DNA from: Gemmatimonadetes bacterium SCN 70-22 | GTDB lineage: Bacteria > Gemmatimonadota > Gemmatimonadetes > Gemmatimonadales > Gemmatimonadaceae | NCBI GenBank assembly: GCA_001724275.1 | Contig: MEDZ01000012.1 | Span: 1-64,000, forward strand | Length of the DNA stretch: 64,000 bases | Direction: 5' to 3' | In this document: positions 33,690-42,324 of the stretch, piece after piece | How the letters are laid out: each line of letters begins with the position of its first letter | Position numbering within the stretch: position 1 is the stretch's first letter | Program-made: the position numbers and the translations under genes | The notes under the pieces: generated by a model | The model's input: the letters and a program-made list of their open reading frames with translations, nothing else | Database searches by the model: none | What the model was told of the DNA's origin: nothing

Positions 33690-36600
33690 ATGCCTCCAAC
33701 CCCGCAGCCAGGCCCGCGTCGCCCGTTCGCCCACCCGATGCGCACCGCAGTGCGCGCGGCATTGCGCACCGCGACGCACACCTTGACGCATACCGCGGCG
33801 TACCCGGCGGCGCTCGTGACGATCGCCGCCCTGGCGATGCACCCCTCCCCCCTGGCCGCGCAGCGTGGCCGCCCGCCGGCATCGCCAGGCGCAACGATTG
33901 ATTCGTCCGCCTGGGCGTCGCTGTCCTGGCGCCATATCGGGCCCGAGGGGAATCGCGTGACGTCCGTCGCAGGGGTGGCGGGTGACCGGACGACCTACTA
34001 CGCCGGCGCCGCCTCGGGCGGCATCTGGAAGACGAGCGACGGCGGCAACACCTGGCGCCCGATCTTCGACGACCAGCCGGTCTCCTCGATCGGCGCCCTC
34101 GCCACCGCTCCCTCCGACCCGAACGTCGTCTGGGCCGGGACGGGGGAACCGTTCCTCCGCTCGCACATCTCGATCGGGTGGGGCGTCTTCAAGTCCACGG
34201 ACGCGGGGAAGACATGGGGCAGGATGGGACTCGACGACACCGGCCGCATCTCGCGCATCCTCATCCATCCCACCAATCCGGACATCGTCTACATCGCCGC
34301 GTTGGGGCACGCCTACGGGCCGCAGCCCGACCGCGGCGTCTTCCGCTCCGCCGATGGCGGGCGACACTGGGAGAAGGTCCTCTTCGTCAACGACTCCACC
34401 GGGGCGTCGGACCTCGTGATGGACGCCTCCAATCCGCGCATCCTGTACGCCGGGATGTGGCAGGTGCAAGTCAATACCTGGGGGCGTTACTCCGGCGGTG
34501 CCGGGAGCGGGATCTGGAAGTCCGAGGACGGGGGGACGACCTGGAAGCGCCTCGCCGGGCACGGCCTTCCCGCCACCCCGATCGGCAAGGTCGGCCTGGC
34601 GCTCTCGAAGGCGAACCCGCAGCGCGTCTACGCCCTCATCGAGGCCGGCGACGGCATTCCCGCCACCAACGTCCCCGAGACGACGCGCGGGCGCCTGTGG
34701 CGCTCGGACGACGGGGGACGCAGCTGGCAGGTGGTGAGCTACGACTTGCAGCTCGCGGGGCGCACGCACTACTACAACCGCATGGCGGCCATGCCCGACA
34801 ATGCCGACGAGGCGTACTTCCTCTCCGCCAACTGGGCCAAGACGCTGGACGGCGGCACGACGACGATCGACCCGCCCACCGCCAACATTCCGGGCGGCGA
34901 CCACCACGACATCTGGATCGACGGGACGAACGCCAACCGCATGATCGTCAGCCACGACGGCGGCATCTCCATCACCGAGAACCGCGGGCAGAGCTGGCGG
35001 CGCATCGCCCTCCCCATCGCCCAGATGTACCACGTCGCCGTCGACAGCCGCGTCCCGTACAACGTCTACGGCAACCGGCAGGACGGGCCGTCGGCGATGG
35101 GGCCGTCCAACAGCAAGATGGTCGGGTGGTTCGGCGACGGCGTGATTCCGCGCGGCGCGTGGACCTCGGTCGGCGGCGGTGAGTCGGGGTGGGCCCAGCC
35201 CGACCCGGTCGACACGAACCTCGTCTGGTCCAGCGCGTCGGGCTACGGCTCGGTCGGGGGGATCGTCTCGCGCTACGACGTGCGCACCGGGTATGCGGTC
35301 CCCGTCGAGGTGTGGCCGCAGGCGACGATCGGCCATGCCGCCGAGGAGGTGAAGTACCGCTTCGTCTGGACCTTCCCCCTCCACATCTCGCCGCACGACC
35401 ACAATCGAGTCTACGTCGGGTCGCAGCACGTGCACGTGACCACCGACGGCGGCCGCTCGTTCCGGGTCATCTCTCCCGACCTGTCACGCAACGATCGCTC
35501 CCGGATGATCCGCTCGGGCGGCCTCACCCCCGACAACATCGGCGTGGAGTACGCCGGCGTGGTCTTCGCCATCGCCGAGTCGCCGCGCACCCCGGGGGTC
35601 ATCTGGGCGGGGACCAACGACGGGAGGGTCCACCTCACGCGCGACGGCGGCACGACGTGGACCGACCTCTCGGCCAACCTCCCCGGGCTCCCGCCGTGGG
35701 GGACCATCTCCAACATCGAGGCGTCGCGCTACGACGAGGGAACGGCCTACCTCTCGGTGGATGGCCATCAGGTCAACGTGCGCGACCCCTACATCTACAA
35801 GACGACCGACTTCGGGAAGAGCTGGACGCTGGTCGTCAGCGGCATCCCGAAATCGCCGCTCTCCTATGTGCACGTGGTGCGCGAGGACCCGGCGCGGCGG
35901 GGCCTCCTCTATGCCGGAACGGAGAACGGGATCTACGTCTCGTTCGACGACGGTGCGCGCTGGCAACCGCTGCAGAACAACCTTCCGCGCGTGCCCGTGT
36001 ACTGGATCGAAGTGCAGCCGCACTTCAACGACCTCGTGATTGCAACCTACGGGCGCGGCTTCTGGATCATGGACGACATCACCCCGCTTCGCGCCCTCGC
36101 GGCCGACGTGGCGTCCAGGGACGCGACGCTCTTCGAGCCGCGGCTCGCCTATCGGTTCCTCAACGTCGAGCTGCCGTTCTATGACGCGGACGATCCGGTG
36201 GTGGGGACCAACCCGCGCTATGGTGCCTCACTCAACTTCTGGCTCAGGCAGGACGCGAAGGATTCGGTGACGCTCACCATCGCCGACACCTCGGGAAGGC
36301 TCGTGCGCACCATCAAGGCCAGCGGCAAGGCCGGGGTGAACCGCGTCATGTGGGACCTGCGGACCGAGCGCACCCGGGAGGCCAAGTTGCGCGCGGCCAA
36401 TCCGTACGCCCCCGAGCAGAAGTATCCGCCGGAAGGGAAGTCGGCCCCGGGGGTCGGGCGATTCGCGATGCTCGTCCCACCCGGGACCTACACGGTCACG
36501 CTGCGCGGCGCCGGCGTCGAGGAACGGCGCTCGCTCGTCGTGCGCAAGGATCCCGCGTCGGGCGGGAGCGAGGAGGAGATCCGGCGCCAGGTGACGCTTG

Positions 36601-37034
36601 CCGCCGACATCATGGCCGACATCGACGCCACGGTCGACATGATCAACGCCCTCGAGGCGGCCCGGGCCCAGGTGACCACGCTGAAGGCGACGCTCGCGGA
36701 CGACTCCACGCTCGCCGACGTGCGCACCGCGGGCGATTCGCTGGCGCGCAAGCTCCAGGACGTGGAGGAGCTCCTCTTCCAGGTGAAGACCACGGGGCGC
36801 GGGCAGGACGACGTGCGATGGCCGTACCGGCTTGCCGAGCAGTTGCTCTATCTCGCCGGGAGCGTCACCAGCTCCGACTACGCCCCCACGGGCCAGGCGC
36901 TGGAGGTGCACGGGGTGCTGAAGGAACAGTTGCGCCAGGCGCGGCGCCGCTACGACGCGGTGATGGGGCGCGACCTCGATGCCTTCCGCGACCTGCTTCG
37001 GCGCCGGAACGTGCGCAACGCGCTCGTCTCCTGA
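33690..37034 (+). CDS. Secreted BNR/sortilin-like beta-propeller protein
   Basis: A 1114-residue exported protein of the WD40/YVTN/BNR-like (VPS10/sortilin-type glycosidase-like) superfamily. A signal peptide region (AALVTIAALAMHPSPLAAQ) follows a long basic N-terminus; a second in-frame ATG at 33738 could be the true start. Asp-box-like repeats are numerous: TSDGGNTWRP, STDAGKTWGR, SADGGRHWEK, SEDGGTTWKR, SDDGGRSWQV, TRDGGTTWTD, TTDFGKSWTL. The C-terminal third has an FlgD-like beta domain (VRTIKASGKAGVNRVMWDL) and then a coiled-coil helical region. Proteins of this kind are abundant in Gemmatimonadota and Acidobacteria; their substrate is unknown and hydrolase annotation is unproven. Confidence 0.85.
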   Translation: MPPTPQPGPRRPFAHPMRTAVRAALRTATHTLTHTAAYPAALVTIAALAMHPSPLAAQRGRPPASPGATIDSSAWASLSWRHIGPEGNRVTSVAGVAGDRTTYYAGAASGGIWKTSDGGNTWRPIFDDQPVSSIGALATAPSDPNVVWAGTGEPFLRSHISIGWGVFKSTDAGKTWGRMGLDDTGRISRILIHPTNPDIVYIAALGHAYGPQPDRGVFRSADGGRHWEKVLFVNDSTGASDLVMDASNPRILYAGMWQVQVNTWGRYSGGAGSGIWKSEDGGTTWKRLAGHGLPATPIGKVGLALSKANPQRVYALIEAGDGIPATNVPETTRGRLWRSDDGGRSWQVVSYDLQLAGRTHYYNRMAAMPDNADEAYFLSANWAKTLDGGTTTIDPPTANIPGGDHHDIWIDGTNANRMIVSHDGGISITENRGQSWRRIALPIAQMYHVAVDSRVPYNVYGNRQDGPSAMGPSNSKMVGWFGDGVIPRGAWTSVGGGESGWAQPDPVDTNLVWSSASGYGSVGGIVSRYDVRTGYAVPVEVWPQATIGHAAEEVKYRFVWTFPLHISPHDHNRVYVGSQHVHVTTDGGRSFRVISPDLSRNDRSRMIRSGGLTPDNIGVEYAGVVFAIAESPRTPGVIWAGTNDGRVHLTRDGGTTWTDLSANLPGLPPWGTISNIEASRYDEGTAYLSVDGHQVNVRDPYIYKTTDFGKSWTLVVSGIPKSPLSYVHVVREDPARRGLLYAGTENGIYVSFDDGARWQPLQNNLPRVPVYWIEVQPHFNDLVIATYGRGFWIMDDITPLRALAADVASRDATLFEPRLAYRFLNVELPFYDADDPVVGTNPRYGASLNFWLRQDAKDSVTLTIADTSGRLVRTIKASGKAGVNRVMWDLRTERTREAKLRAANPYAPEQKYPPEGKSAPGVGRFAMLVPPGTYTVTLRGAGVEERRSLVVRKDPASGGSEEEIRRQVTLAADIMADIDATVDMINALEAARAQVTTLKATLADDSTLADVRTAGDSLARKLQDVEELLFQVKTTGRGQDDVRWPYRLAEQLLYLAGSVTSSDYAPTGQALEVHGVLKEQLRQARRRYDAVMGRDLDAFRDLLRRRNVRNALVS

Positions 37035-37064
37035 CCCCGCCTTCTGAGCATCCTGGCCACCAAC

Positions 37065-37105
37065 GCGAGACGGCCGGCGGCATGGAGTGCCGCCGGCCGT
37101 CTCGC
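37065..37105. terminator. Strong bidirectional terminator hairpin
   Basis: An 18-base perfect stem (left arm 37065-37082, right arm 37088-37105) closed by a 5-base loop tggag lies between the convergent stops of the BNR-repeat gene (37034) and the CocE-type hydrolase gene (37124). It is the most stable hairpin I noticed in the window. Confidence 0.85.
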
Positions 37106-37123
37106 ATTGCCCCTCCGGCGGCC

Positions 37124-39088
37124 CTACGAGGCCGTCTTCCGCCTGACCACCGTGACCTTGAGGGAGGTGGGGTACTTCCGCGAGTGATGCACCTTGTTGT
37201 GCGCCACCACGCCGGTCTTCTCGTCCCAGTTGCGCCCGCCGGTGTTCATGTTGCGGTCGAAGCGCGGGAAGTTGGAGCTCGACACCTCGATGCGAAGGCG
37301 GTGCCCGGCCTCGAAGTAGTTGCTCGTCGTCAGGGGACCCAGCGTCACCTTGTAGACCTTCCCCGGCTCCATGAAGACTTCCTTGTCGTACCCCTCGCGA
37401 TACCGGGCACGCTGGATCGTCTCGTCCAGGTTGTAGGCGCGCCCGTCCGGGTAGACGTCGAGCAGCTTGACCGTGAAGTCGGTGTCCTTCACGTCCGTGG
37501 AGACGTACAGCGTGAGCTCGATCGGGCCGCTGACCTCCATCCCTTCCTTGAGCGGCTCGGTGCTGTAGACGAGGATGTCGTCGCGCTCCTCCATCTTCTG
37601 CTGGTCCAGCGCGCCTCCCACGACCGCGTTCCCCGTGCAGCACACGTTTCCCCCGTACGACGGCAGCGGGTTCATCGGGTCGTACGTGAAGGCGTCGGGC
37701 TTGTCGTCGCGGGGCGGCCTGGAGGCGAGCATGCCATCGCCCTTCGCGCTGTTCGCCTTCCCCCCGCTCGACAGGAAGTACGTCAGCGACTCCGCGCCGC
37801 GCGGCGGCCAGCTGTCCGACGCCTGCCACTTGTTGATCCCCATCGTGTAGTAGCGCACCTTCGGGAGCGTGTCGAGAAGGCGGCTCTGCTCGCCCTTGAG
37901 GAAGATGTCGAACCACCCGTAGGTGAGGGCGTCGTAGTCGTACCGCGCGTCGCCGACGCTGCGCTCGCCGACGATCGTGTTCTCGGTGGCGCGCTTGTAG
38001 GAGCAGTGGAGCGTCGGGGCGATCACGGCGTATTGCTGGTTGGCGACCTCCGGGCGCGCCGTCCGGCGCACGTAGTTGTACGTCGCCAGGTTCGGCCCCA
38101 CCGACACGTCGTACCACGACATGAACCAGAGCCCGGGGACGTTGATCACCATGTTGTCGTGGAAGAGCCCGCCCCGGTACCAGGCCGGATCGTTAGGCGT
38201 GCGCTTGATCATCGCCCCGCCCGAGGCGATCCCCGGCATGGAGTCGGCGAAGATGCCGCGCGGCCCGTCGACCGCCGTGAGGATGTCCATCTCCGGGAGG
38301 GTCCGCAGCGCCTTGTCCCAGTCGACCGGCGGCAGCTGCTGCGCCAGGTCGAACGACTTCGAGAAGCGGATGCGCTCCTCCTGCGTCAGGTTGGGGGGCA
38401 TCATCGGGCGCACCTGGTTCTGCTCGCCGTAGAGCCAGGCGATGAACAGCATCTGCACGGCCCCGCCGCGGTACCAGTTCCCTTGCTCGTACCATCCATC
38501 GACGCGCCCGACCCCGGCGCCGAACCCCTGCGGGATGATGGTCGCCAGCCCCGGGGGGGCCTGCGCCGCCACCGCCATCTGCCACTCGGCGGTCGAGGAA
38601 CAGCCGATCAGCCCCACCTTGCCGTTGGCCCAGGGCTGCGTCGCGATCCACTGGATGGCGTCCTGGCCGTCGGTGAGTGGCGGCCCCAGGATGTCGTAGT
38701 TCCCTTTGGAGAAGAAGTGGCCGCGCTCGTTCATGAGCACGTAGGCGTAGCCGCGCTTCACCGCCTCGAGCTGCGGCGACATGTCGGACGGCGCGCCCAG
38801 CCGCACGTCCCACCAGTTGAAGTTGTACGGGGTACGGACGAAGATCGCCGGAACCTTGTCCCCGGCATTCTTCGGACGGTAGATGTCGGCCTGCATCCTG
38901 AGGCCGTCGCGCATCGTCACCATCACCTTGCGGTCGATGATGGCGACGCGTTGCAGCTCGGCCTCGAGCGAGTCGCGGCGCGCCCGCAGCTGCAGGACGT
39001 TGGCCTGCTGTGGCGGTTGCGCCTCCGTCGGGAGGGCGAGGAGGAGGAGGGGGGCCGCGGTCGCGAGCCGGCGGAAAAGGGTGCGCAT
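37124..39088 (-). CDS. CocE/NonD-family alpha/beta hydrolase, secreted
   Basis: A 654-residue hydrolase of the X-prolyl dipeptidyl aminopeptidase/cocaine esterase family (S15). A signal peptide is visible from the ATG at 39088 ([20 protein letters not shown]). The catalytic Ser lies in [15 protein letters not shown], in place of the common GxSYxG; the Asp and His are expected in the segments around WFDIFLKG and [10 protein letters not shown]. The C-terminal jelly-roll domain ([37 protein letters not shown]) is complete. Substrate may be peptides or esters. It is last in a minus-strand run beginning with the AAA+ gene at 42248. Confidence 0.85.
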   Translation of the reverse strand: MRTLFRRLATAAPLLLLALPTEAQPPQQANVLQLRARRDSLEAELQRVAIIDRKVMVTMRDGLRMQADIYRPKNAGDKVPAIFVRTPYNFNWWDVRLGAPSDMSPQLEAVKRGYAYVLMNERGHFFSKGNYDILGPPLTDGQDAIQWIATQPWANGKVGLIGCSSTAEWQMAVAAQAPPGLATIIPQGFGAGVGRVDGWYEQGNWYRGGAVQMLFIAWLYGEQNQVRPMMPPNLTQEERIRFSKSFDLAQQLPPVDWDKALRTLPEMDILTAVDGPRGIFADSMPGIASGGAMIKRTPNDPAWYRGGLFHDNMVINVPGLWFMSWYDVSVGPNLATYNYVRRTARPEVANQQYAVIAPTLHCSYKRATENTIVGERSVGDARYDYDALTYGWFDIFLKGEQSRLLDTLPKVRYYTMGINKWQASDSWPPRGAESLTYFLSSGGKANSAKGDGMLASRPPRDDKPDAFTYDPMNPLPSYGGNVCCTGNAVVGGALDQQKMEERDDILVYSTEPLKEGMEVSGPIELTLYVSTDVKDTDFTVKLLDVYPDGRAYNLDETIQRARYREGYDKEVFMEPGKVYKVTLGPLTTSNYFEAGHRLRIEVSSSNFPRFDRNMNTGGRNWDEKTGVVAHNKVHHSRKYPTSLKVTVVRRKTAS

Positions 39089-39221
39089 GCGTCCGGTCTT
39101 GTGGATGTGGGCGGGACGTTCACGAATGCCCCAACGCTCGTCCGCGCCCACGCCCGTGCAAGAGGGAATTCCCCGCGCCACGCGCAAGAAAGTGGGGAAG
39201 ATGCCCCGCCGGGGCCGCGAC

Positions 39222-39515
39222 TCAGGGGATCGGGAGGCGCCGCAGCGCGGCGATCTCCGGTCGCAACGTGGTCGAGCCGGGGTGTGCGACAAGCGACGGA
39301 TAGAAGTGATGGTTCACCGTGGGATACGGCACCGCCTTCGTGGCCGAGGCCACGCGCTGCGCGAAGTACTCGGCCAGGAGCCAGTCGTTGTCGAGCGGGA
39401 GGTGCGGCCCATGTTCCTTCGCCGCGGCGCCGATCGGGATCACGACGAGGGGCGTGCTGTCCGGCAGCGCCGCCGCCTCGGTCCACGGCACCTCGGCGAT
39501 GCGTACGCTCCCCAC
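39222..39515 (-). pseudogene. Creatininase-family protein, C-terminally truncated
   Basis: A 97-residue product matching only the N-terminal part of the creatininase/mycofactocin MftE family (normal length about 240-260). The metal-binding motif is intact: GAAAKEHGPHLPLDND with Glu34, His35, His38 and Asp residues. It continues into [24 protein letters not shown] and then ends after an unrelated RLPIP. I do not see the missing half in the 130 bases before the next gene, in any frame. It is therefore probably a remnant left by a deletion, although the short product could still be made from the GTG at 39515. Confidence 0.7.
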
Positions 39516-39615
39516 CGCCGTGAGGGCGCGCCGCCGTGCCGCGAGCGACGGCGCGTCCTGCGGCCACGCGTCGCCCGGCGCCGCTCCTCCCCGCGCCGAC
39601 GCCGCGCCGAGAGGC

Positions 39616-40245
39616 TCACCCCGCCAGATGCAACCGGCGCACGACCGACTCGATGAGCGTCACGCCTCCATCGATGCCGAGCCAGTCGGTGTTCACGCAC
39701 AGGTGGTAGTTGGCCGGCGAGAGCCAATCCCGCTTCCAGTTCCGGCGCACGTACTCGAGGCGCTGCCGGTTGGTCTCGTCGACCAGCCGGAGGGCGTCGG
39801 CAACCGGAATGCCCCGGCGGGCCGCGACCCGGGTGGCGCAGGCGTCGCGCGGCGCCACGCAGAGGACGTGCACGGCGTCCTCGCGATTCGCCAGGCACAT
39901 CTGCGCCCCACGCCCGACCAGCACCACCGGTCCGCGCGCCACCGCTTCGTCGATCACGCGCCGGGTCGCCTCGAGGATCCGCTCTTCGGTGGGGGGGAGC
40001 GGCGCCCCCAGGGGGGCAGCGAGCAGCTCCTGCGAGCTGTACGCGAAGGCGTCGGCGATGCGCTCGGCCAGCGAGGGGCGGCGCTCCTCGATGGCCTCCA
40101 TGTGCGCGGGAGTGACGTGGAGCCCCACGGCCACCCGCTCCACGAAGGCGTTGTCGAGCAGCGCCCATTGCAGCCGGCGGGAGAGTTCCGCGGCCACCTC
40201 GCTCCCCCCGGCGCCGAACGTGCGCGAGATCGTGACGACCGGCAT
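39616..40245 (-). CDS. Cytidylate-kinase-like family protein
   Basis: A 209-residue P-loop kinase of the cytidylate kinase-like family (AAK6/CMK2). The N-terminus VVTISRTFGAGGSEVAAELSRRL is the signature; the P-loop is FGAGGS rather than GxxGxGKS. ATRRVIDEAVARGPVVLVGRGAQMCLA and the LID-like ETNRQRLEYVRRNWKRDW follow. The physiological substrate of this family is not established. It starts 6 bases after the GNAT gene stop and is transcribed with it. Confidence 0.85.
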   Translation of the reverse strand: MPVVTISRTFGAGGSEVAAELSRRLQWALLDNAFVERVAVGLHVTPAHMEAIEERRPSLAERIADAFAYSSQELLAAPLGAPLPPTEERILEATRRVIDEAVARGPVVLVGRGAQMCLANREDAVHVLCVAPRDACATRVAARRGIPVADALRLVDETNRQRLEYVRRNWKRDWLSPANYHLCVNTDWLGIDGGVTLIESVVRRLHLAG

Positions 40246-40251
40246 CGTCGG

Positions 40252-40770
40252 CTACCGGTTGCCCAGGGTGCGGCGCCGCACGACTTCCGCTGGGGCGTAC
40301 CCCAGGGCCTCCCAGGTCGCATTCCCCTCGGCATTCTCCACCGTGCAGTGCAGGCGGACCTCGCGCAGGCCGTGGGCCCGGCACCAGGCCTCCGCTTCGC
40401 GCAGCAGCGCGCGGAGGACGCCGCGGCGCCGGTACGCTGGGGCGACGTATGCCGAGGTGAGGAAACCGTAGCGCGTGGGATGGACGAGGCGCGGCGCCCG
40501 CGAGACGGCGCACCGGAGCAGCCCGATGCCGTCGCCCCCAGCGAGCGCGAGGAGCGACACCTCGCTCGGCGTGGCCAGCTGCGCTTCGCACAACAGGCGC
40601 GCCTGCCGCGCCGCGTCGCGCCGCGGCCGGGCGAACAGCGGACTGTGCGCCTCCTCGCGCAACAGCTGCAAGCGCAGCGCCACGACCGTCTCCAGGTCGT
40701 CGGGCGTCGCGACGCGGACGACCATGCCGGGGGGTGGGGCGAGGAGGGGCGTGGGCACCGGCATCGTCAT
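40252..40770 (-). CDS. GNAT-family N-acetyltransferase
   Basis: A 172-residue acyl-CoA N-acyltransferase. The core begins VVRVATPDDLETVVALRLQLL, and the acetyl-CoA pyrophosphate-binding motif is TSAYVAPAYRRRGVLRALLREAE, close to the Q/RxxGxG/A consensus. VENAEGNATWEALGYAP is the usual C-terminal substrate pocket. The target amine is unknown. The ATG at 40770 overlaps the stop of the AAA+ ATPase gene (ATGA), so expression is coupled to it. A second ATG two codons inside (40764) is possible. Confidence 0.85.
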   Translation of the reverse strand: MTMPVPTPLLAPPPGMVVRVATPDDLETVVALRLQLLREEAHSPLFARPRRDAARQARLLCEAQLATPSEVSLLALAGGDGIGLLRCAVSRAPRLVHPTRYGFLTSAYVAPAYRRRGVLRALLREAEAWCRAHGLREVRLHCTVENAEGNATWEALGYAPAEVVRRRTLGNR

Positions 40771-42248
40771 CAGGCGGAGAGCCCGCCGCCGAAATCCTGC
40801 TGCCCGCCGCGCGAGCGCCGCTCCTGCGGCGCGCGGCCATACCGTCCCGCGTCCGAGCGCGACAGCTTGCGCCTGGCGACGAGCGACTCGAGGACCAGTT
40901 CGCAGGCGGCGGCCGTGGTCGCGGCATCGCCGGCCGGCGCCAGTCCCACGCGGTGCACCAGCGACGCCAGGCCGGGGACCGCCTCGAAGGCGCGCGCCAG
41001 CACCGTGGAGTCGACGTCGTCGGTCACCTGGAGCGCCGCACCGTCCTCGAACCAGAGGATCACGTCGTCCAGGTTCACCCCGCCGGCCCGGTCGTGGAAC
41101 GTGGCATCGGCGGCGCGCCGGATGAGCTCCCGCGCGATGTTCGCCGCCCCCGCCAGCTCTCCCTCGTACTCCAACTCGATCTTGCCGGTGATGGCCGGTA
41201 GCGCCGCATACACGTCGGACATGCGCGGGACGACCTCGGCGCTTCCCAGCAGCAGCGCGCGGCGCTCGGCGTTCGAGACGACCCCCTCCAGCAGCGCGAT
41301 CGGCATGCGCTGCGAGACCCCCGAGCGCCGGTCGATCCGCTTGTCCGTGCGGGCCTCGAAGGCGACCCGCTCGATCACCTCGGCCACGAAGTCGGGGATG
41401 CGCACCGGGAGCGAGCCGCGCTGCGTCCACGCCTCCTGCGCCGTGATCGCCATCCCCAGCTCGACCGTCTCGGGGTAATGCGTCAGCACCTCGCTCCCGA
41501 TCCGGTCCTTGAGCGGCGTGATGATCTTGCCCCGCGCCGTGTAGTCCTCGGGATTGGCGGTGAAGCAGAGCAGGACGTCGAGCGGAAGGCGCACCGGATA
41601 GCCCTTGATCTGGACGTCGCCCTCCTGCATGATGTTGAACAGCCCCACCTGCACCTTGCCGGCGAGGTCGGGGAGCTCGTTGAGCGCGAAGATCCCGCGG
41701 TTGGCCCGCGGCAGCATCCCGTAGTGAATCGTCAGCTCGTCCGACAGGATGTGCCCGCCGCGCGCGGCCTTGATCGGGTCGACGTCGCCGATGATGTCGG
41801 CGATGGTGACGTCGGGGGTTGCCAGCTTCTCCACGTAACGGCTGCCGCGCTCCACCCACGCGATCGGCGTCTCGTCCCCCAACTCCTCGATGCGCTGGCG
41901 CGCGTACTTGGAGATCGGCGCGTACGGGTTGTCGTTGATCTCGCTCCCGGCCACGATCGGGATCCGCTCGTCCAGGAGCGTGACGAGCGAACGGAGGATC
42001 CGCGACTTGGCCTGCCCGCGCAGCCCGAGGAGGATGAAGTTGTGCCGTGCGAGGATCGCGTTCACGACCTGCGGCATCACCGTCTCCTCGTATCCCACGA
42101 CCCCCTCGAACATCGGGCCCCCCGCGCGGAGGCGTACGATCAGGTTCTCGCGCAGCTCGTCCTTGACCGAACGGAGGACGCGCGCGCGCTCGCCCAGGGG
42201 GTGTGCCTTCAGGGCGCCAAGGGTGTCGGGAAGGGGATGGTGCGGCAA
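40770..42248 (-). CDS. MoxR/ChlI-type AAA+ ATPase
   Basis: A 492-residue ATPase related to the magnesium-chelatase I subunit and MoxR proteins. The Walker A motif is ILLGLRGQAKSRIL; the Walker B region reads ANRGIFALNELPDLAGK, with Asn where Asp is usual; VLLCFTANPEDYTARG is sensor 1 and RRSGVSQRMPI the arginine-finger/sensor 2 area. It would remodel a protein or metal-cofactor complex together with a VWA partner; the best candidate is the gene at 30971-32251. The start is uncertain: a TTG at 42248 has GGAG at good distance, while a TTG at 42299 has none. It leads a five-gene minus-strand run. Confidence 0.82.
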   Translation of the reverse strand: MPHHPLPDTLGALKAHPLGERARVLRSVKDELRENLIVRLRAGGPMFEGVVGYEETVMPQVVNAILARHNFILLGLRGQAKSRILRSLVTLLDERIPIVAGSEINDNPYAPISKYARQRIEELGDETPIAWVERGSRYVEKLATPDVTIADIIGDVDPIKAARGGHILSDELTIHYGMLPRANRGIFALNELPDLAGKVQVGLFNIMQEGDVQIKGYPVRLPLDVLLCFTANPEDYTARGKIITPLKDRIGSEVLTHYPETVELGMAITAQEAWTQRGSLPVRIPDFVAEVIERVAFEARTDKRIDRRSGVSQRMPIALLEGVVSNAERRALLLGSAEVVPRMSDVYAALPAITGKIELEYEGELAGAANIARELIRRAADATFHDRAGGVNLDDVILWFEDGAALQVTDDVDSTVLARAFEAVPGLASLVHRVGLAPAGDAATTAAACELVLESLVARRKLSRSDAGRYGRAPQERRSRGGQQDFGGGLSA

Positions 42249-42324
42249 CGGCGACTCCGGGTGTGAGGTCGAAGCTACAACGCGCCGCCGTCCGCTCAAG
42301 TTCGCTGGCGGCGCCGCCAGCCGC

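Noticed and set aside
40770-42248. AAA+ ATPase as a true magnesium chelatase subunit of bacteriochlorophyll synthesis
   Set aside because: No bch or puf genes are in the window and the Walker B region (FALNELPD) differs from BchI; a general MoxR-like role is safer.
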